The notes under the pieces: model-generated
What the model saw: the letters and a program-made list of their open reading frames with translations, nothing else
Told to the model about the DNA's origin: nothing
Database searches by the model: none
Assembly (NCBI GenBank): GCA_018224415.1
Contig: JAGTUZ010000184.1
Coordinates: 1-7,190 of the forward strand
DNA from: Bacteroidota bacterium
GTDB lineage: Bacteria; Bacteroidota; Ignavibacteria; SZUA-365
DNA: 7,190 bases
Direction of reading: 5' to 3'
Made by a program: the position numbers and the translations under genes
In this document: one piece after another, positions 7,043-7,190 of the stretch
Layout: the number at the start of each line of letters is the position of its first letter
Position numbering within the stretch: position 1 is the first letter of the stretch

Positions 7043-7117
7043 AGCCCCGCGCACCAGCGCGGGTGGTAAACACCAACGATCTGAACTGCCCGCGCTGGGG
7101 CGCGGGGGTCCCTTCCG
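7035..7117. repeat. REPIN-like element: two inverted GC-rich hairpins in a 29-bp inverted repeat
   Basis: The arm 7035-7063 is the reverse complement of 7089-7117 at 27 of 29 positions (mismatches at 7044/7108 and 7053/7099), with a 25-bp spacer. Each arm is itself a perfect hairpin: CCCGCGC-ACCA-GCGCGGG (7046-7063) and CCCGCGC-TGGG-GCGCGGG (7089-7106). The spacer has a third small hairpin, TGGT-AAAC-ACCA (7064-7075). GGAG (7041-7044) immediately precedes the left hairpin region, recalling the GTAG/GGAG tetranucleotide of REP elements; the equivalent on the right arm reads GGAC on the opposite strand. This two-hairpin inverted arrangement is the structure of a REP doublet (REPIN), and placement between convergent genes fits that class. 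Whether it is repeated elsewhere in the genome, or mobilised by a RAYT transposase, cannot be seen here. Confidence 0.7.
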
Positions 7118-7139
7118 CCTTCTGCCTTCTGCCTTCCGC
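7112..7139. repeat. 7-bp tandem repeat array (CTTCYGC x4)
   Basis: CTTCCGC (7112-7118), CTTCTGC (7119-7125), CTTCTGC (7126-7132) and CTTCCGC (7133-7139) run head to tail. The first copy overlaps the outer end of the right inverted-repeat arm. The last copy abuts the stop codon of the minus-strand gene. Similar heptameric tandem arrays are known as short intergenic repeats in some bacteria, cyanobacteria for example; kinship with those is not claimed. Confidence 0.85.
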
Positions 7140-7190
7140 CTACTTCTTCCTTCTCACCACGATAATCACAATCGTCAACACAAGCACCAC
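7140..7190 (-). CDS. C-terminal end of a convergent gene, hydrophobic tail plus RRKK (partial)
   Basis: Reading the minus strand from the window edge gives 16 codons with no stop, VVLVLTIVIIVVRRKK, then TAG (complement of 7140-7142). A run of about 12 aliphatic residues followed by four basic residues is typical of a C-terminal membrane helix with a positively charged cytoplasmic end. This resembles tail-anchored, membrane-sorting or small inner-membrane proteins. The rest of the gene lies beyond the right edge, so family and length are unknown. With only 16 residues visible, the call rests on composition and on the convergent arrangement behind a bidirectional terminator. Confidence 0.5.
   Translation of the reverse strand: MVLVLTIVIIVVRRKK

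Noticed and set aside
7011..7139. CRISPR array
   Set aside because: The repeats are 7-8 bp, head to tail with no unique spacers, and no cas gene is present.

Overview
The window looks like a chromosomal segment from a GC-rich member of the Bacteroidota/Ignavibacteriota/Kapabacteria part of the FCB group. The strongest clue is the secreted protein at 4695-6947. It ends in a type IX secretion sorting domain containing the Q-N-Y-P-N-P-F-N-P-S-T-T-I-R-F signature that is common in Ignavibacteria-like genomes. It also has no Shine-Dalgarno sequence before its start and carries a TAnnTTTG-type -7 element. The phylum assignment is inference from these traits only.

Layout: (1) Positions 1-4467 (+) hold the 3' portion of a very large regulator, open at the left window edge. 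In order it has a STAND/AAA_16-like P-loop NTPase, a winged-helix-like segment, a linker made of a perfect 15-bp tandem repeat, a long TPR-like helical array, a GAF domain, a complete sigma-54 AAA+ activator domain (Walker A, GAFTGA, Walker B, arginine fingers) and a Fis-type HTH. The first visible residues resemble the tail of a Ser/Thr protein kinase domain, so an upstream kinase domain is possible. (2) Positions 4468-4694 are a regulatory intergenic region. It holds two GACGG/CCGTC dyads just after the regulator's stop, a well-spaced -24/-12 sigma-54 promoter at 4564-4579, a CATTAA/TTAATG inverted repeat at the predicted sigma-54 start site, and a second, Bacteroidota-style housekeeping promoter candidate close to the next gene. 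(3) Positions 4695-6947 (+) encode a 750-aa exported multidomain protein: signal peptide, Fn3, cadherin/Ig-like domain, four carboxypeptidase-regulatory-like repeats and a T9SS C-terminal domain. (4) Positions 6948-7190 hold a strong, probably bidirectional intrinsic terminator, then a compact repeat cluster (8-bp tandem array, REPIN-like pair of inverted GC-rich hairpins, 7-bp tandem array), and finally the last 16 codons of a convergent minus-strand gene ending in a hydrophobic segment plus RRKK.

Working model (inference): the multi-sensor activator integrates a ligand or nucleotide signal, a TPR-mediated protein interaction and a GAF signal. It then drives sigma-54-dependent transcription of the adjacent surface protein from the -24/-12 promoter, possibly binding the dyads about 80-115 bp upstream of the predicted start site. 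The sequence supports each part, but the regulatory link itself has not been shown.
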